A DNA stretch of 64,000 bases from Burkholderiales bacterium (lineage in GTDB: Bacteria; Pseudomonadota; Gammaproteobacteria; Burkholderiales; Burkholderiaceae_C), in contig JABEVE010000016.1 of assembly GCA_013044035.1 (NCBI GenBank), forward strand, positions 62,001-126,000, given 5' to 3'. Each line of letters starts with the position of its first letter. Positions within the stretch are counted from its first letter, which is position 1. Below are positions 8,151 to 16,273 of the stretch, piece by piece. Below the pieces are notes generated by a model that saw only the letters and a program-made list of their open reading frames with translations, had not been told where the DNA came from and ran no database searches. Both the position numbers and the translations under genes were made by a program.

Positions 8151-10547
8151 ATGACCCCCCGTTTCCCGATTCGCCAGGTTGCCGTGCTGGGCGCCGGCGT
8201 CATGGGCGCGCAGATCGCCGCCCATTGCATCAACGCCCGAGTGCCTGTGATCCTGTTCGATCTGCCGGCCAAGGAAGGGCCGAGCAACGCCATTGCCGAC
8301 AAGGCCGTGGCCAATCTCAAAAAACTCAGCCCGGCGCCATTCGGCTTGGCCGAGGACGCGGTGCAGATCCGCAGCGCCAACTACGCCACCGACCTGCCCT
8401 TGCTGGCCGGTTGCGATCTCGTCATCGAGGCCATCGCCGAGCGCATGGACTGGAAGCACGACCTCTACCAGAAGGTCACCCCGCACCTGGCGCCGCACGC
8501 GTTGTTCGCCAGTAATACCTCCGGGCTGTCGATCACGGCCTTGAGCGAGGGCTTCGAGGCCGGCCTGCGCACACGCTTTTGCGGGGTGCACTTTTTCAAC
8601 CCGCCGCGCTACATGCCGCTGGTCGAACTCATTCCCACGCCGAGCACCGCGCCTGAAGTGCTGGACCAGCTCGAAACCTTTCTCACCTCCACCCTGGGCA
8701 AGAGCGTGGTGCGGGCGCTGGACACGCCGAACTTCGTCGCCAATCGCGTCGGCGTTTTTTCCATCCTCGCGGTGATGCACGAGGCGCAGACCTTTGGCCT
8801 GAGCTACGACGTGGTCGACGACCTCACCGGGTCCAAGCTGGGTCGTGCCAAGAGCGCCACCTTCCGCACCGCCGACGTCGTCGGGTTGGACACCATGGGC
8901 CATGTCATCAAGACCATGCTGGACACCCTGCCGGCGGACCAAGATCCGTTCGCCGCGCTCTACGCCACGCCGCCTGCGCTGAAGGCGCTGGTGGACAAGG
9001 GGGCGCTGGGGCAGAAAACCGGCGCGGGCTTCTACAAGAAAGTGGGCCGCGACATCTTGCGCTACGACCCCGCCAGCGGCGACTACGTCGCGGGCGGCGG
9101 CAAGGCCGACGAGATCGTCGTGCGCATGTTGAAAAAGCCCGCGGCCGAGCGCTACAAGCTGCTGCGCGAGTCCAGCAATCCGCAGGCGCAATTCCTCTGG
9201 GCCGTGTTCCGCGACGTGTGGCACTACATCGCCGTGCATCTGGGCAGCGTGGCCGATAACGCCCGCGACCTGGACTTCGCCATTCGCTGGGGCTTCGGCT
9301 GGAACGAAGGTCCGTTCGAGAGCTGGCAGGCAGCCGGCTGGAAGCAGATTGCCGACTGGGTGGCCGAAGACATCGCCGCCGGCAAAGCCCTGTGCGGCGC
9401 GCCGCTGCCGGACTGGGTCGGGCAGATCGACGCCGTGCACAAACCCGAGGGTTCGTGGTCGGCCGCGCGCGGCGCCTACGTGCCGCGACGCGAACTGCCG
9501 ATCATGGCGCGGCAGTTGTTCCCGCAAACCGTGCTCGGCGAAGCGGTGCGCAATCCGGCCACGGCCGGTGTCACGGTGTTCGAGGACGAAGCCATCAGGC
9601 TGTGGGCGTCGCCCGAGTTTGACGATGTGCTCGTCGCCAGCTTCAAGACCAAGATGAACACCCTCGGCCCCGGCGTGGTGGCCGGCTTGCACCGTGCGGT
9701 GGATGAGGCCGAGCGTGGCTACGCCGGCCTGGTGGTGTGGCAGACCGCCGAGCCGTTTTCCGCCGGCGCCGATCTGCAGGCGATGCTGCCGGCCTTCATG
9801 GCGGGTGGCTCCAAGGCGATCGAGCCTGAAGAGAAGAAATTGCAGGACGTGATGCTGCGCCTTCGCTACGCCCAGGTTCCGGTGGTGGCGGCGATGCGCG
9901 GCCTGGCGCTGGGCGGCGGCTGCGAGCTGGCGGCCTACACCGCGCGCCGCGTGGCTGCGCTGGAAAGCTATGTCGGTCTGGTGGAGGTGGGCGTGGGCCT
10001 GATCCCTGGCGGCGGCGGCCTGACCTATCTGGCCCGCCGCGCCAGCGAACTGGCGCAGGCCAACGGTGGCAATGTCGACGTGCTCGCCTTCCTCAAGGCG
10101 CTGTACATGCAGCCGGCGATGGCGGCGGTGTCCAAGTCGGCTATCGAGGCACGGCAGATGGGTTATCTCTTGCCCGAGGACGTGATCGTGCTGCACAAGG
10201 ACGAGTTGTTGCATGTGGCCTGCTCGCAGGCGCGGGCCCTGGCCGATGCGGGTTACCGTCCGCCGCTTGTCGCGCGCATCACCGTGGCCGGTCGCAGCGG
10301 CACCGCCACCATCAAGAGCCAGCTCGTGAACATGCGCGACGGCGGCCAGATCAGCGCCCATGACTTCGCCCTCGGTGCTGCCGTGGCCGACGTCATGTGT
10401 GGCGGCGAAGTCGATGCCGGCAGCGTGGTCGACGAAGCCTGGCTGATGTGCCTGGAGCGCCGGCATTTCTGCGCCCTGCTGGACAACGCCAAGACCCAGG
10501 AGCGCATCATGGGCATGCTGCAGACCGGCAAGCCGGTGCGCAACTGA
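8151..10547 (+). CDS. Bifunctional 3-hydroxyacyl-CoA dehydrogenase / enoyl-CoA hydratase
   Basis: This FadB/FadJ-type enzyme of 798 residues has the domain order reversed relative to E. coli FadB. The NAD-binding dehydrogenase comes first (VAVLGAGVMGAQIAAH, residues ~9-24; catalytic His in CGVHFFNPPRYMPLVE). The crotonase domain is C-terminal (FSAGADLQAM; VAAMRGLALGGGCELAAY; GLIPGGGGLTYLA). It hydrates enoyl-CoA and oxidises 3-hydroxyacyl-CoA. The ATG at 8151 follows GAGGACC and starts directly before the Rossmann fold; an in-frame ATG at 8076 overlaps the dehydrogenase gene and is less likely. It is part of the operon of dehydrogenase, thioesterase, thiolase and hydratase. Confidence 0.92.
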   Translation: MTPRFPIRQVAVLGAGVMGAQIAAHCINARVPVILFDLPAKEGPSNAIADKAVANLKKLSPAPFGLAEDAVQIRSANYATDLPLLAGCDLVIEAIAERMDWKHDLYQKVTPHLAPHALFASNTSGLSITALSEGFEAGLRTRFCGVHFFNPPRYMPLVELIPTPSTAPEVLDQLETFLTSTLGKSVVRALDTPNFVANRVGVFSILAVMHEAQTFGLSYDVVDDLTGSKLGRAKSATFRTADVVGLDTMGHVIKTMLDTLPADQDPFAALYATPPALKALVDKGALGQKTGAGFYKKVGRDILRYDPASGDYVAGGGKADEIVVRMLKKPAAERYKLLRESSNPQAQFLWAVFRDVWHYIAVHLGSVADNARDLDFAIRWGFGWNEGPFESWQAAGWKQIADWVAEDIAAGKALCGAPLPDWVGQIDAVHKPEGSWSAARGAYVPRRELPIMARQLFPQTVLGEAVRNPATAGVTVFEDEAIRLWASPEFDDVLVASFKTKMNTLGPGVVAGLHRAVDEAERGYAGLVVWQTAEPFSAGADLQAMLPAFMAGGSKAIEPEEKKLQDVMLRLRYAQVPVVAAMRGLALGGGCELAAYTARRVAALESYVGLVEVGVGLIPGGGGLTYLARRASELAQANGGNVDVLAFLKALYMQPAMAAVSKSAIEARQMGYLLPEDVIVLHKDELLHVACSQARALADAGYRPPLVARITVAGRSGTATIKSQLVNMRDGGQISAHDFALGAAVADVMCGGEVDAGSVVDEAWLMCLERRHFCALLDNAKTQERIMGMLQTGKPVRN

Positions 10548-10564
10548 GTGCTGGACGTCGCGCG

Positions 10565-10989
10565 ATGAACCCCATGCTCAATGCTGGCCGCGCCGTGCTG
10601 GCGCAGCAGCCCTTCAGCGCGCTGCTGGGCACGGAGCTGTCGGTGTTTGAAGCCGACCGCGCCGTGCTGGAGCTGCCGCTGCGCCAGGATTTGTTGCAGC
10701 AGAACGGTTTTGCCCATGGCGGTGTGCTGTGCTATTTGGCCGACAACGCGCTGACCTTTGCCGGGGTGGCGTGCTGGGTGCGGCCGTCGTCACCTCAGAG
10801 TTCAAGATCAACTACCTGCGCCCCGCGCTTGGCGAGCGGCTGTGTGCCGAGGCCAGCGTGGTGCATGCCGGGCGCAGCCAGGCCGTCGTGCGCTGCGAGA
10901 TTTATGCCGTGCAAGGCGGCGTGCGCAAGTTGTGCGCCGCCGCCCAAGGAACCATCACCCTACTGGCCGAGCCGCGCAAGCCCGGCTGA
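10565..10989 (+). pseudogene. PaaI-type hotdog thioesterase with a -1 frameshift
   Basis: The N-terminal half, starting at ATG 10565, reads in one frame through the hotdog motif QNGFAHGGVLCYLADNALTF. The C-terminal half (LGAAVVTSEFKINYLRPALG, then the rest to TGA 10987-10989) reads in another. The break lies at the run of four G at 10763-10766. Adding one G gives a continuous protein of about 141 residues with the expected AGGGVLGAAVVT join. This is either a real inactivating frameshift or a homopolymer sequencing error. Such thioesterases commonly accompany beta-oxidation operons and release CoA from dead-end acyl-CoAs. Confidence 0.8.
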
Positions 10990-11015
10990 GCCACCCACTG
11001 CATCAGGAGCCCGTT

Positions 11016-12245
11016 ATGTCCCGCCAAGTTCAAGACGCCTACATCGTCGCCGCCGCGCGTACGCCCATCGGCAAGTCGCATCGCGGCATGTTCCGCAATA
11101 CCCGTCCGGAGGACTTGCTGATCGCCGCCATCCACGCCGCGCTCAAGCAGGCACCGGGGCTGGATCCGGCGGCCATCGAAGACGCCATCATCGGCTGCGC
11201 CATGCCCGAGGGCGAGCAGGGGCTGAACATGGCACGCATCATCGCGCTGTTGGCCGGGCTGCCGAATTCGGTCGGCGGCGTCACGGTCAACCGCTTTTGC
11301 GCTTCGGGCGTGACGGCCATCCAGATGGCGGCCGACCGCATTCGCGTCGGCGAGGCCGAGGTCATGCTGGCCGGCGGTGCCGAGAGCATGAGCATGGTGC
11401 CGATGAGTGGCAACAAGCCCTCGTTCAATCCCTTGGTGTTTGCCCGCGACGAAAACGTCGGCATTGCCTACGGCATGGGCCTGACCGCCGAGAAGGTGGC
11501 GCAGCAATGGAAGGTCAGCCGCGAGCAACAGGATGCCTTCGCGCTGCAGTCGCACCAGCGCGCGTTGGCGGCGTTTGCCGCCGGCGAGTTCAGTGACGAA
11601 ATCGTGTCGATCGACATCGTCGACCGCTTGCCGGATCTGGCAAGCGGCAAAGTGGTCGAGCGCCGCCGCACCGTCAACCTGGATGAGGGTCCGCGTGCCG
11701 ACACCTCGCTCGAAGCACTCGCCAAACTGCGCCCTGCCTTTGCCGCGCCCAAGGACCCTACGGGTAAGGCCACCGGCCTGGGCAGTGTCACGGCAGGCAA
11801 CAGCTCGCAAACCTCGGACGGCGCCGGCGCGCTCATCCTGGCGTCGGAGGCGGCGCTCAAGCGCTACAACCTGCAGCCGCTGGCGCGCTTCGTCAGCTTT
11901 GCCTCGCGCGGCGTGCCGCCCGAAATCATGGGCATCGGCCCGATCGAGGCCATTCCCGCTGCGCTCAAGGCAGGCGGGCTCAAGCTCGACGACATCGGCT
12001 GGATCGAGTTGAACGAGGCCTTCGCCGCGCAGTCGCTGGCGGTTATCAACACGTGCGGTCTCGACCCCTCCAAGGTCAACCCGCTGGGCGGCGCCATCGC
12101 CCTCGGTCATCCGCTCGGTGCTACGGGCGCGATCCGCGCGGCTACCGCCCTGTACGGCATGCGTCGGCGCAAGTTGAAATACGGCATGGTCACCATGTGT
12201 GTGGGTACGGGCCAAGGCGCGGCCGGCATTTTCGAACTGGTCTGA
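11016..12245 (+). CDS. Acetyl-CoA acyltransferase (3-ketoacyl-CoA thiolase)
   Basis: This 409-residue thiolase cleaves 3-ketoacyl-CoA with CoA, the last step of beta-oxidation. The nucleophilic Cys lies in VNRFCASGVTAIQMA, the catalytic His in GGAIALGHPLGATGA, and the second Cys in MCVGTGQGAAGIFE. The ATG at 11016 has AGGAG ten bases upstream and gives a normal thiolase N-terminus (VQDAYIVAAARTPIGK). An open frame extends upstream to 10758, but that is the frame through the thioesterase gene. It lies 26 bp after the frameshifted thioesterase and 74 bp before the enoyl-CoA hydratase. Confidence 0.94.
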   Translation: MSRQVQDAYIVAAARTPIGKSHRGMFRNTRPEDLLIAAIHAALKQAPGLDPAAIEDAIIGCAMPEGEQGLNMARIIALLAGLPNSVGGVTVNRFCASGVTAIQMAADRIRVGEAEVMLAGGAESMSMVPMSGNKPSFNPLVFARDENVGIAYGMGLTAEKVAQQWKVSREQQDAFALQSHQRALAAFAAGEFSDEIVSIDIVDRLPDLASGKVVERRRTVNLDEGPRADTSLEALAKLRPAFAAPKDPTGKATGLGSVTAGNSSQTSDGAGALILASEAALKRYNLQPLARFVSFASRGVPPEIMGIGPIEAIPAALKAGGLKLDDIGWIELNEAFAAQSLAVINTCGLDPSKVNPLGGAIALGHPLGATGAIRAATALYGMRRRKLKYGMVTMCVGTGQGAAGIFELV

Positions 12246-12319
12246 GACCCGGCAGGGGCCCGTGGCAACCCCCCTGTGCAACATCATTGCCTTGAACGAC
12301 CCCCTCCGGAGCGATCACC

Positions 12320-13084
12320 ATGTCCGAAATCCTCGCCCATCCTGAACAAGGCGTGCTGACCCTGACCTTCAACCGGGTCGAGAAAAAGAACGCGCTCACC
12401 AGCGCGATGTACGCCGCGCTGGCCGACCATCTGGAGCGGGCCGCCGGCGACGCGCACATCCGAGTGCTGGTTATCCAGGGTCAGGAGAGTCTGTTCACCG
12501 CCGGCAACGATGTGAGCGAATTCCTGCAGCGCCCCCCCGCCAGCATGGAGGCGCCGGTGTTCCGTTTCCTGCGTGCCATCGCCGACTTTCCGAAGCCTGC
12601 CATTGCCGCCGTCTGTGGGCCTGCCGTGGGCATCGGCACCACCCTGTTGCTGCATTGCGATCTGGTCTATGCGGGCGACAGCGCGCTGTTCTCGCTGCCC
12701 TTCGTCAACCTGGGTCTGTGCCCCGAGGCCGCGTCCAGCCTGCTGCTGCCGCAGCGGATCGGTCATGTGGCTGCAAACGAGAAGCTGCTGTTCGGCGAGC
12801 CCTTCACCGCCGACGAGGCGCACGAATTGGGTTTGGTCAACCGTGTGCTGCCGCCGTCCGAGGTCAATGCCTTCACCTTGCAACAAGCGCGCAAACTCGC
12901 GGCCAAGCCGCTGACCTCGTTGATGGTCACCAAGTCTCTGTTGCGCCAACCGCAGCGCGCTGCGGTGCATGCCATGATCACCGAAGAAGCGGGTCACTTC
13001 GAGCGCTTGCTCAAGGGCCCGGCAGCGAAAGAGGCATTTAGCGCATTTTTGGCCAAGCGCAAGCCGGATTTCTCCGGACTCTGA
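12320..13084 (+). CDS. Enoyl-CoA hydratase/isomerase
   Basis: This 254-residue crotonase-fold protein contains the oxyanion-hole segments LFTAGNDVSEFL and AVCGPAVGIGTTLLLHCDLV, and GLCPEAASSLLLPQRIG where a Glu is present at the usual catalytic position. It is a stand-alone hydratase or isomerase in addition to the crotonase domain of the FadB-like protein, and may handle other double-bond positions. It is the last gene of the beta-oxidation operon and ends 34 bp before the convergent trmL gene, with a strong hairpin in between. Confidence 0.87.
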   Translation: MSEILAHPEQGVLTLTFNRVEKKNALTSAMYAALADHLERAAGDAHIRVLVIQGQESLFTAGNDVSEFLQRPPASMEAPVFRFLRAIADFPKPAIAAVCGPAVGIGTTLLLHCDLVYAGDSALFSLPFVNLGLCPEAASSLLLPQRIGHVAANEKLLFGEPFTADEAHELGLVNRVLPPSEVNAFTLQQARKLAAKPLTSLMVTKSLLRQPQRAAVHAMITEEAGHFERLLKGPAAKEAFSAFLAKRKPDFSGL

Positions 13085-13089
13085 AGTTT

Positions 13090-13115
13090 GCGGTCGGCGC
13101 TGATGCGCTGACCGC
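13090..13115. terminator. Hairpin between convergent genes
   Basis: The arms GCGGTCGGCGC (13090-13100) and GCGCTGACCGC (13105-13115) pair with a single G-T position around a TGAT loop. The hairpin sits exactly between the enoyl-CoA hydratase and trmL stops and could serve both strands. No T-run follows, so it may act with Rho or as a stabiliser. Confidence 0.45.
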
Positions 13116-13117
13116 GG

Positions 13118-13594
13118 TCAGCCGCCACCCGCGTAAGCGCATTGCCGCCACGCCTCGAACACCCCGACGGCGACCGCGTTCGACAAATTCAGGCTTCGCT
13201 GCTCCGGGCGCATCGGCAAGCGTAGGCGCTGCGGCGGTGCGAAATCCTCCAGTATCTCGCTTGGCAATCCGGCGGTCTCGGCACCGAACACCAGCCAGTC
13301 ACCCGGCTGAAAACGGGGCTGACCAAGCAGCGTCGTGGCGAATTTGGTGAAGGCGAACATGCGGGTCGCTTCGACAGGATTTTGCGCGCACCGCCGCAGT
13401 GCCGCCCAGTCGCGATGCACGTGCAATTCGGCGTATTCGTGATAGTCCAGGCCCGCGCGTCGCAATTGCTTGTCGTCAAGCGAAAATCCGAGCGGCTCGA
13501 CCAGATGCAACGCGCATCCGGTGTTCGCCGCCAGGCGGATGACGTTGCCGGTGTTGGGCGGAATTTCAGGATGGACCAGGACGATGTTGAACAT
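13118..13594 (-). CDS. trmL: tRNA (cytidine(34)-2'-O)-methyltransferase
   Basis: This SPOUT-class methyltransferase modifies the wobble base of tRNA-Leu isoacceptors. The 158-residue length is normal. Motif 1 is PNTGNVIRLAANTGC, motif 2 is WLVFGAETAGLP and motif 3 is EQRSLNLSNAVAVGVFEAW, which form the trefoil knot and bind S-adenosylmethionine. The start at 13594 (MFNIVLVHPEIPPN) is the family's usual N-terminus; an upstream extension to 13678 adds unrelated residues. It lies 46 bp downstream of comF on the same strand. Confidence 0.93.
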   Translation of the reverse strand: MFNIVLVHPEIPPNTGNVIRLAANTGCALHLVEPLGFSLDDKQLRRAGLDYHEYAELHVHRDWAALRRCAQNPVEATRMFAFTKFATTLLGQPRFQPGDWLVFGAETAGLPSEILEDFAPPQRLRLPMRPEQRSLNLSNAVAVGVFEAWRQCAYAGGG

Positions 13595-13640
13595 GAAGGC
13601 ACAAGGCAAATGGCACATGGGTTGCTGCGGTCGGTGACGC

Positions 13641-14357
13641 TCAACCCGACGGCGGCGTCCGCAAGGCGACGGCCACACGGACCGCTGCTGCCCCTGCGCG
13701 CAGCAGCACCGATGCGGCTTCGCCCAGGGTGCTGCCAGTGGTCATCACGTCATCGATCAGCACCACATCCTGAGCCTTGCATGGGCCTGGAGCGGCGAAG
13801 ACGCCGCGCACATTCTTGGTCCTCAACGCCAGCGGCAGGCTGCTTTGCGGCGGCATCTCACGCACGCGCACCAAGACGTCGCTGCGTGCCGTGACGCGAA
13901 GCTCCCGAGCAAAACTGCGCGCCATTTCCCATGCCTGGTTGTAGCCGCGCTGCTGCAGCCGCACGGATGACAGGGGGATGGGTAGCACAAGGCCGGGTCG
14001 TGGGTGGCCAGCGGCCTGCCAGCGCGCGGCGAGTCGTTGGCCGAGCCAACGACCAATCGCCGGTTCGTCGCCAAATTTCAGGCGTTGAATCAAGCGATCG
14101 ATCGGTACACCATAGTCGCCCAGGGTCAAAGTCTGGATGTAAGGTGGTGGTGAGCGCAGGCAGGCCCCGCAGATGAAATTACCCGCCGGCAGCGCCAGAC
14201 CACAATGGCTGCAGCGTGGCTCGGCACCACTGAGGTATTGGCCCGTGCAGGGTTCGCACAGCGTCTGGCGCGAGGGCAGGGCGCAAAGCTCGCACAAACC
14301 CGTCGGACGCAAGGCAGCACCCATGTGTTCCAGCAGCGAGCCGAGCATCGTTGACAT
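13641..14357 (-). CDS. comF: ComF-family phosphoribosyltransferase-like protein
   Basis: This 238-residue protein starts with a double zinc-ribbon (CELCALPSRQTLCEPC and CSHCGLALPAGNFICGAC). It continues to a type I phosphoribosyltransferase domain with the PRPP loop DVVLIDDVMTTGSTLGEA. ComF proteins act in transformation in naturally competent bacteria, helping single-stranded DNA entry or processing; the enzymatic role is unclear. The block LPIPLSSVRLQQRGYNQA is a ComF hallmark. It lies upstream of trmL and is divergent from the BioC-like gene. No other competence genes are visible nearby. Confidence 0.87.
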   Translation of the reverse strand: MSTMLGSLLEHMGAALRPTGLCELCALPSRQTLCEPCTGQYLSGAEPRCSHCGLALPAGNFICGACLRSPPPYIQTLTLGDYGVPIDRLIQRLKFGDEPAIGRWLGQRLAARWQAAGHPRPGLVLPIPLSSVRLQQRGYNQAWEMARSFARELRVTARSDVLVRVREMPPQSSLPLALRTKNVRGVFAAPGPCKAQDVVLIDDVMTTGSTLGEAASVLLRAGAAAVRVAVALRTPPSG

Positions 14358-14488
14358 ATGGACACTATATTGCTTGCCCAGATACCCCCTGAAAATGCCG
14401 GGTCGATTCCAGCTTGCCCCAACCCCTTGAAGGCGACCCGTGTTCAGATTGCGCGGGCGTTCATCACGTCATCACTTCAGCAGGCCGT

Positions 14489-15406
14489 ATGTCCACGCCT
14501 CCCTCTGCGCTGCGCCTGGCTCACCAGTCCGGCGTCATCTTCGCGCGCGATCGACTGGCACGCAGGCCAGCCCCCTTCATTTGGCAAGAGGCTGCTCGCC
14601 GCATGGCCGAGCGCTTGCCGCTGCTCAAATTGCAACCCCAGTCGGTGCTCGACATGGGCTGCGCCTGGGGTGAGGGCCTTGCCTTGCTGCGCCAACACTA
14701 CCCTCAAGCGCAGATCATCGGTGTGGAGCCCTCGGTCTTGCTGGCCGATGTGGCGCGCAAGGCGCATGCGGGTCGAAGCTGGTTGCGCGGCCTGCGCGGT
14801 GGAGGCCGAACCGAGGTGATCACAGGGCCGTTGTCGGGACCGATCGGCACACGCGCAGTGCCCCACGCCGCGCAGATGCTGTGGTCGAATCTGGCACTTC
14901 CTTGGGTTGCCGAAATGGACTCTATGTTCGCCGCTTGGCACCGCGCTTTGCTGCCAGACGGCGTGTTGATGTTCACCACATTCGGGCCCGACACCTTGCG
15001 CGAATTGCGACAAGCGCAATGCCGCGATTCAGGCATTATCCCGCCCGCATACCCCGACATGCATGACTTGGGCGACATGCTGGTCCAGCAAGGCTTTGCA
15101 GAGCCTGTGATGGACATGGAGATGCTGCATCTGCGCTATGCACGCCCCAAAGATGCCCTGGCTGAGCTTGCCGAACTGGGAAGGCCCGCACACGCCGCCA
15201 CAGCGCAAGGATTGCGTACGCCCCGGCAGTGGCAAGCCTTGCAGCAAGCGTTGCTCAGTCAAGCACAAGCAGTGGGACAAACAGAAGTCGTGCTGAGTTT
15301 CGAGCTGATCTACGGCCACGCCTTCAAACTTGCAACCCAGCCTGCTCGCGCTGGTGTAGCCAGCTTCTCTGTGGAGCAACTACGGGCGACCGGGCGCAAA
15401 CGCTGA
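14489..15406 (+). CDS. bioC: SAM-dependent methyltransferase, BioC-like
   Basis: This 305-residue class I methyltransferase has the SAM-binding loop SVLDMGCAWGEGLALL near residue 53 and the BioC-like LPDGVLMFTTFGPDTLRELR. BioC methylates malonyl-ACP to start biotin synthesis. The phrase FGPDTLREL and the later PAYPDMHDLGDMLVQQGF match BioC well. The start is uncertain: ATG 14489 (MSTPPSALRL) looks natural, while an open frame exists from 14414. It is divergent from comF, and no other biotin genes are in the window. The protein is somewhat longer than E. coli BioC (251 residues). Confidence 0.72.
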   Translation: MSTPPSALRLAHQSGVIFARDRLARRPAPFIWQEAARRMAERLPLLKLQPQSVLDMGCAWGEGLALLRQHYPQAQIIGVEPSVLLADVARKAHAGRSWLRGLRGGGRTEVITGPLSGPIGTRAVPHAAQMLWSNLALPWVAEMDSMFAAWHRALLPDGVLMFTTFGPDTLRELRQAQCRDSGIIPPAYPDMHDLGDMLVQQGFAEPVMDMEMLHLRYARPKDALAELAELGRPAHAATAQGLRTPRQWQALQQALLSQAQAVGQTEVVLSFELIYGHAFKLATQPARAGVASFSVEQLRATGRKR

Positions 15407-15736
15407 TACGCATGGGTGTGGGCCTTCTGCCAGAGTCAATTCGGGGAAATTCCCGAAGCCAGTCCGGTGCCTTGCTGGCATGATGCAAGGAGGTAGTCGG
15501 TGACGGACTTTGTCTCGTTGCAGGCCCGAGATCGTTGTCTATGAGGAACGTGATGATTGGTCAGCGGAGAGCGGTGTTGATTGCGAGCAAGATCGGCGCA
15601 AATGCCCCCCGCTATCGTGGCACCCATCTCTATAATTCGACGCTGATACGTTTGTGCAGGATTGGTCTTGTGCAAGATCAATCCAGGGAATTAGGGGGCA
15701 ATTTTTCGGCAGCTGCCGGCGAAGCGAGGTGATCAC
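15407..15736. other. 330-bp intergenic region upstream of the oxidase operon
   Basis: No convincing coding sequence is seen. It holds a TATAAT hexamer (15631-15636) without a clear -35 partner, followed 22 bp later by a 26-bp near-perfect palindrome (listed separately). It probably contains the promoter and control region of the DUF2244 / cytochrome oxidase operon. Confidence 0.5.
15659..15684. promoter_or_regulatory. 26-bp palindrome, candidate operator or hairpin before the cox operon
   Basis: The left arm GGATTGGTCTTG (15659-15670), a TG centre and the right arm CAAGATCAATCC (15673-15684) match at 11 of 12 positions. It lies just downstream of the TATAAT at 15631 and 52 bp before the DUF2244 start. 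It could be a dimer-binding operator near the transcription start, or a hairpin in the leader RNA. The half-site spacing does not fit an FNR box. Confidence 0.5.
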
Positions 15737-16231
15737 ATGGCTGCACAGTTGGTGAGCGCCCTTGATTTCGGTCTGCTTGGCGCACCATCTGAGCAAGATG
15801 GTGCACTGATTTGGCTGTTCAAGCGCAATTGTTCGATCAGCCCCAAACAGTTGCTCGCCTTTTTCGCCTCCATGGCCCTGATCTCGTCGTGTGTGGCGCT
15901 GATGTGCTGGGAAGGCGGCGCGACATTGGTGCCACCATTTACAGTGGTGGAGTTGCTGGCGTTTGGCTCGGCGTTGTATGTCTATGCACGTCATGCTGCG
16001 GATCGCGAGCGGGTGACGGTATCGGCACAGTCGCTGGTTGTGGAGTGGGAGAATGCCGGCCGCATCGAACGGGCCGAGTTCAACCCGAGGTGGGCGAGAA
16101 TTGTGGTGAACGAGAAAGGTTTGGTCGAAATTTCAGGGGCGGGCAAGCTGGCTTTCATGGGCCGCTACACCCGGCCTGATCGGCGCGAGAAATTGGCTCG
16201 CGACTTGCGCCGTGCAGTGCTGGCAGTCTGA
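15737..16231 (+). CDS. DUF2244 membrane protein
   Basis: This 164-residue protein has two adjacent hydrophobic segments (about residues 36-57 and 65-82) and then a soluble domain (VTVSAQSLVVEWENAGRIER, EFNPRWARIVV). This is the DUF2244 pattern, and the family is regularly found at the head of aa3 oxidase clusters in Burkholderiales. The C-terminus (YTRPDRREKLARDLRRAV) is typical. Its function is not known; a role in oxidase assembly is suggested only by context. It lies 42 bp before the subunit II gene. Confidence 0.75.
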   Translation: MAAQLVSALDFGLLGAPSEQDGALIWLFKRNCSISPKQLLAFFASMALISSCVALMCWEGGATLVPPFTVVELLAFGSALYVYARHAADRERVTVSAQSLVVEWENAGRIERAEFNPRWARIVVNEKGLVEISGAGKLAFMGRYTRPDRREKLARDLRRAVLAV

Positions 16232-16273
16232 GCCAAACAGCTCGAACCATTTCAAAACTAGGTGACATCCAAG

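Noticed and set aside
7800-10466. Very long open frame on the minus strand (about 888 codons) opposite the dehydrogenase and FadB-like genes
   Set aside because: It is an antisense shadow produced by high G+C third positions. The plus strand encodes clear enzymes, and the minus product resembles no protein.
15659-15684. FNR/ANR box upstream of the oxidase operon
   Set aside because: The TTGAT-4-ATCAA arrangement is not present; the half-sites are much farther apart and the arms extend to 12 bp.
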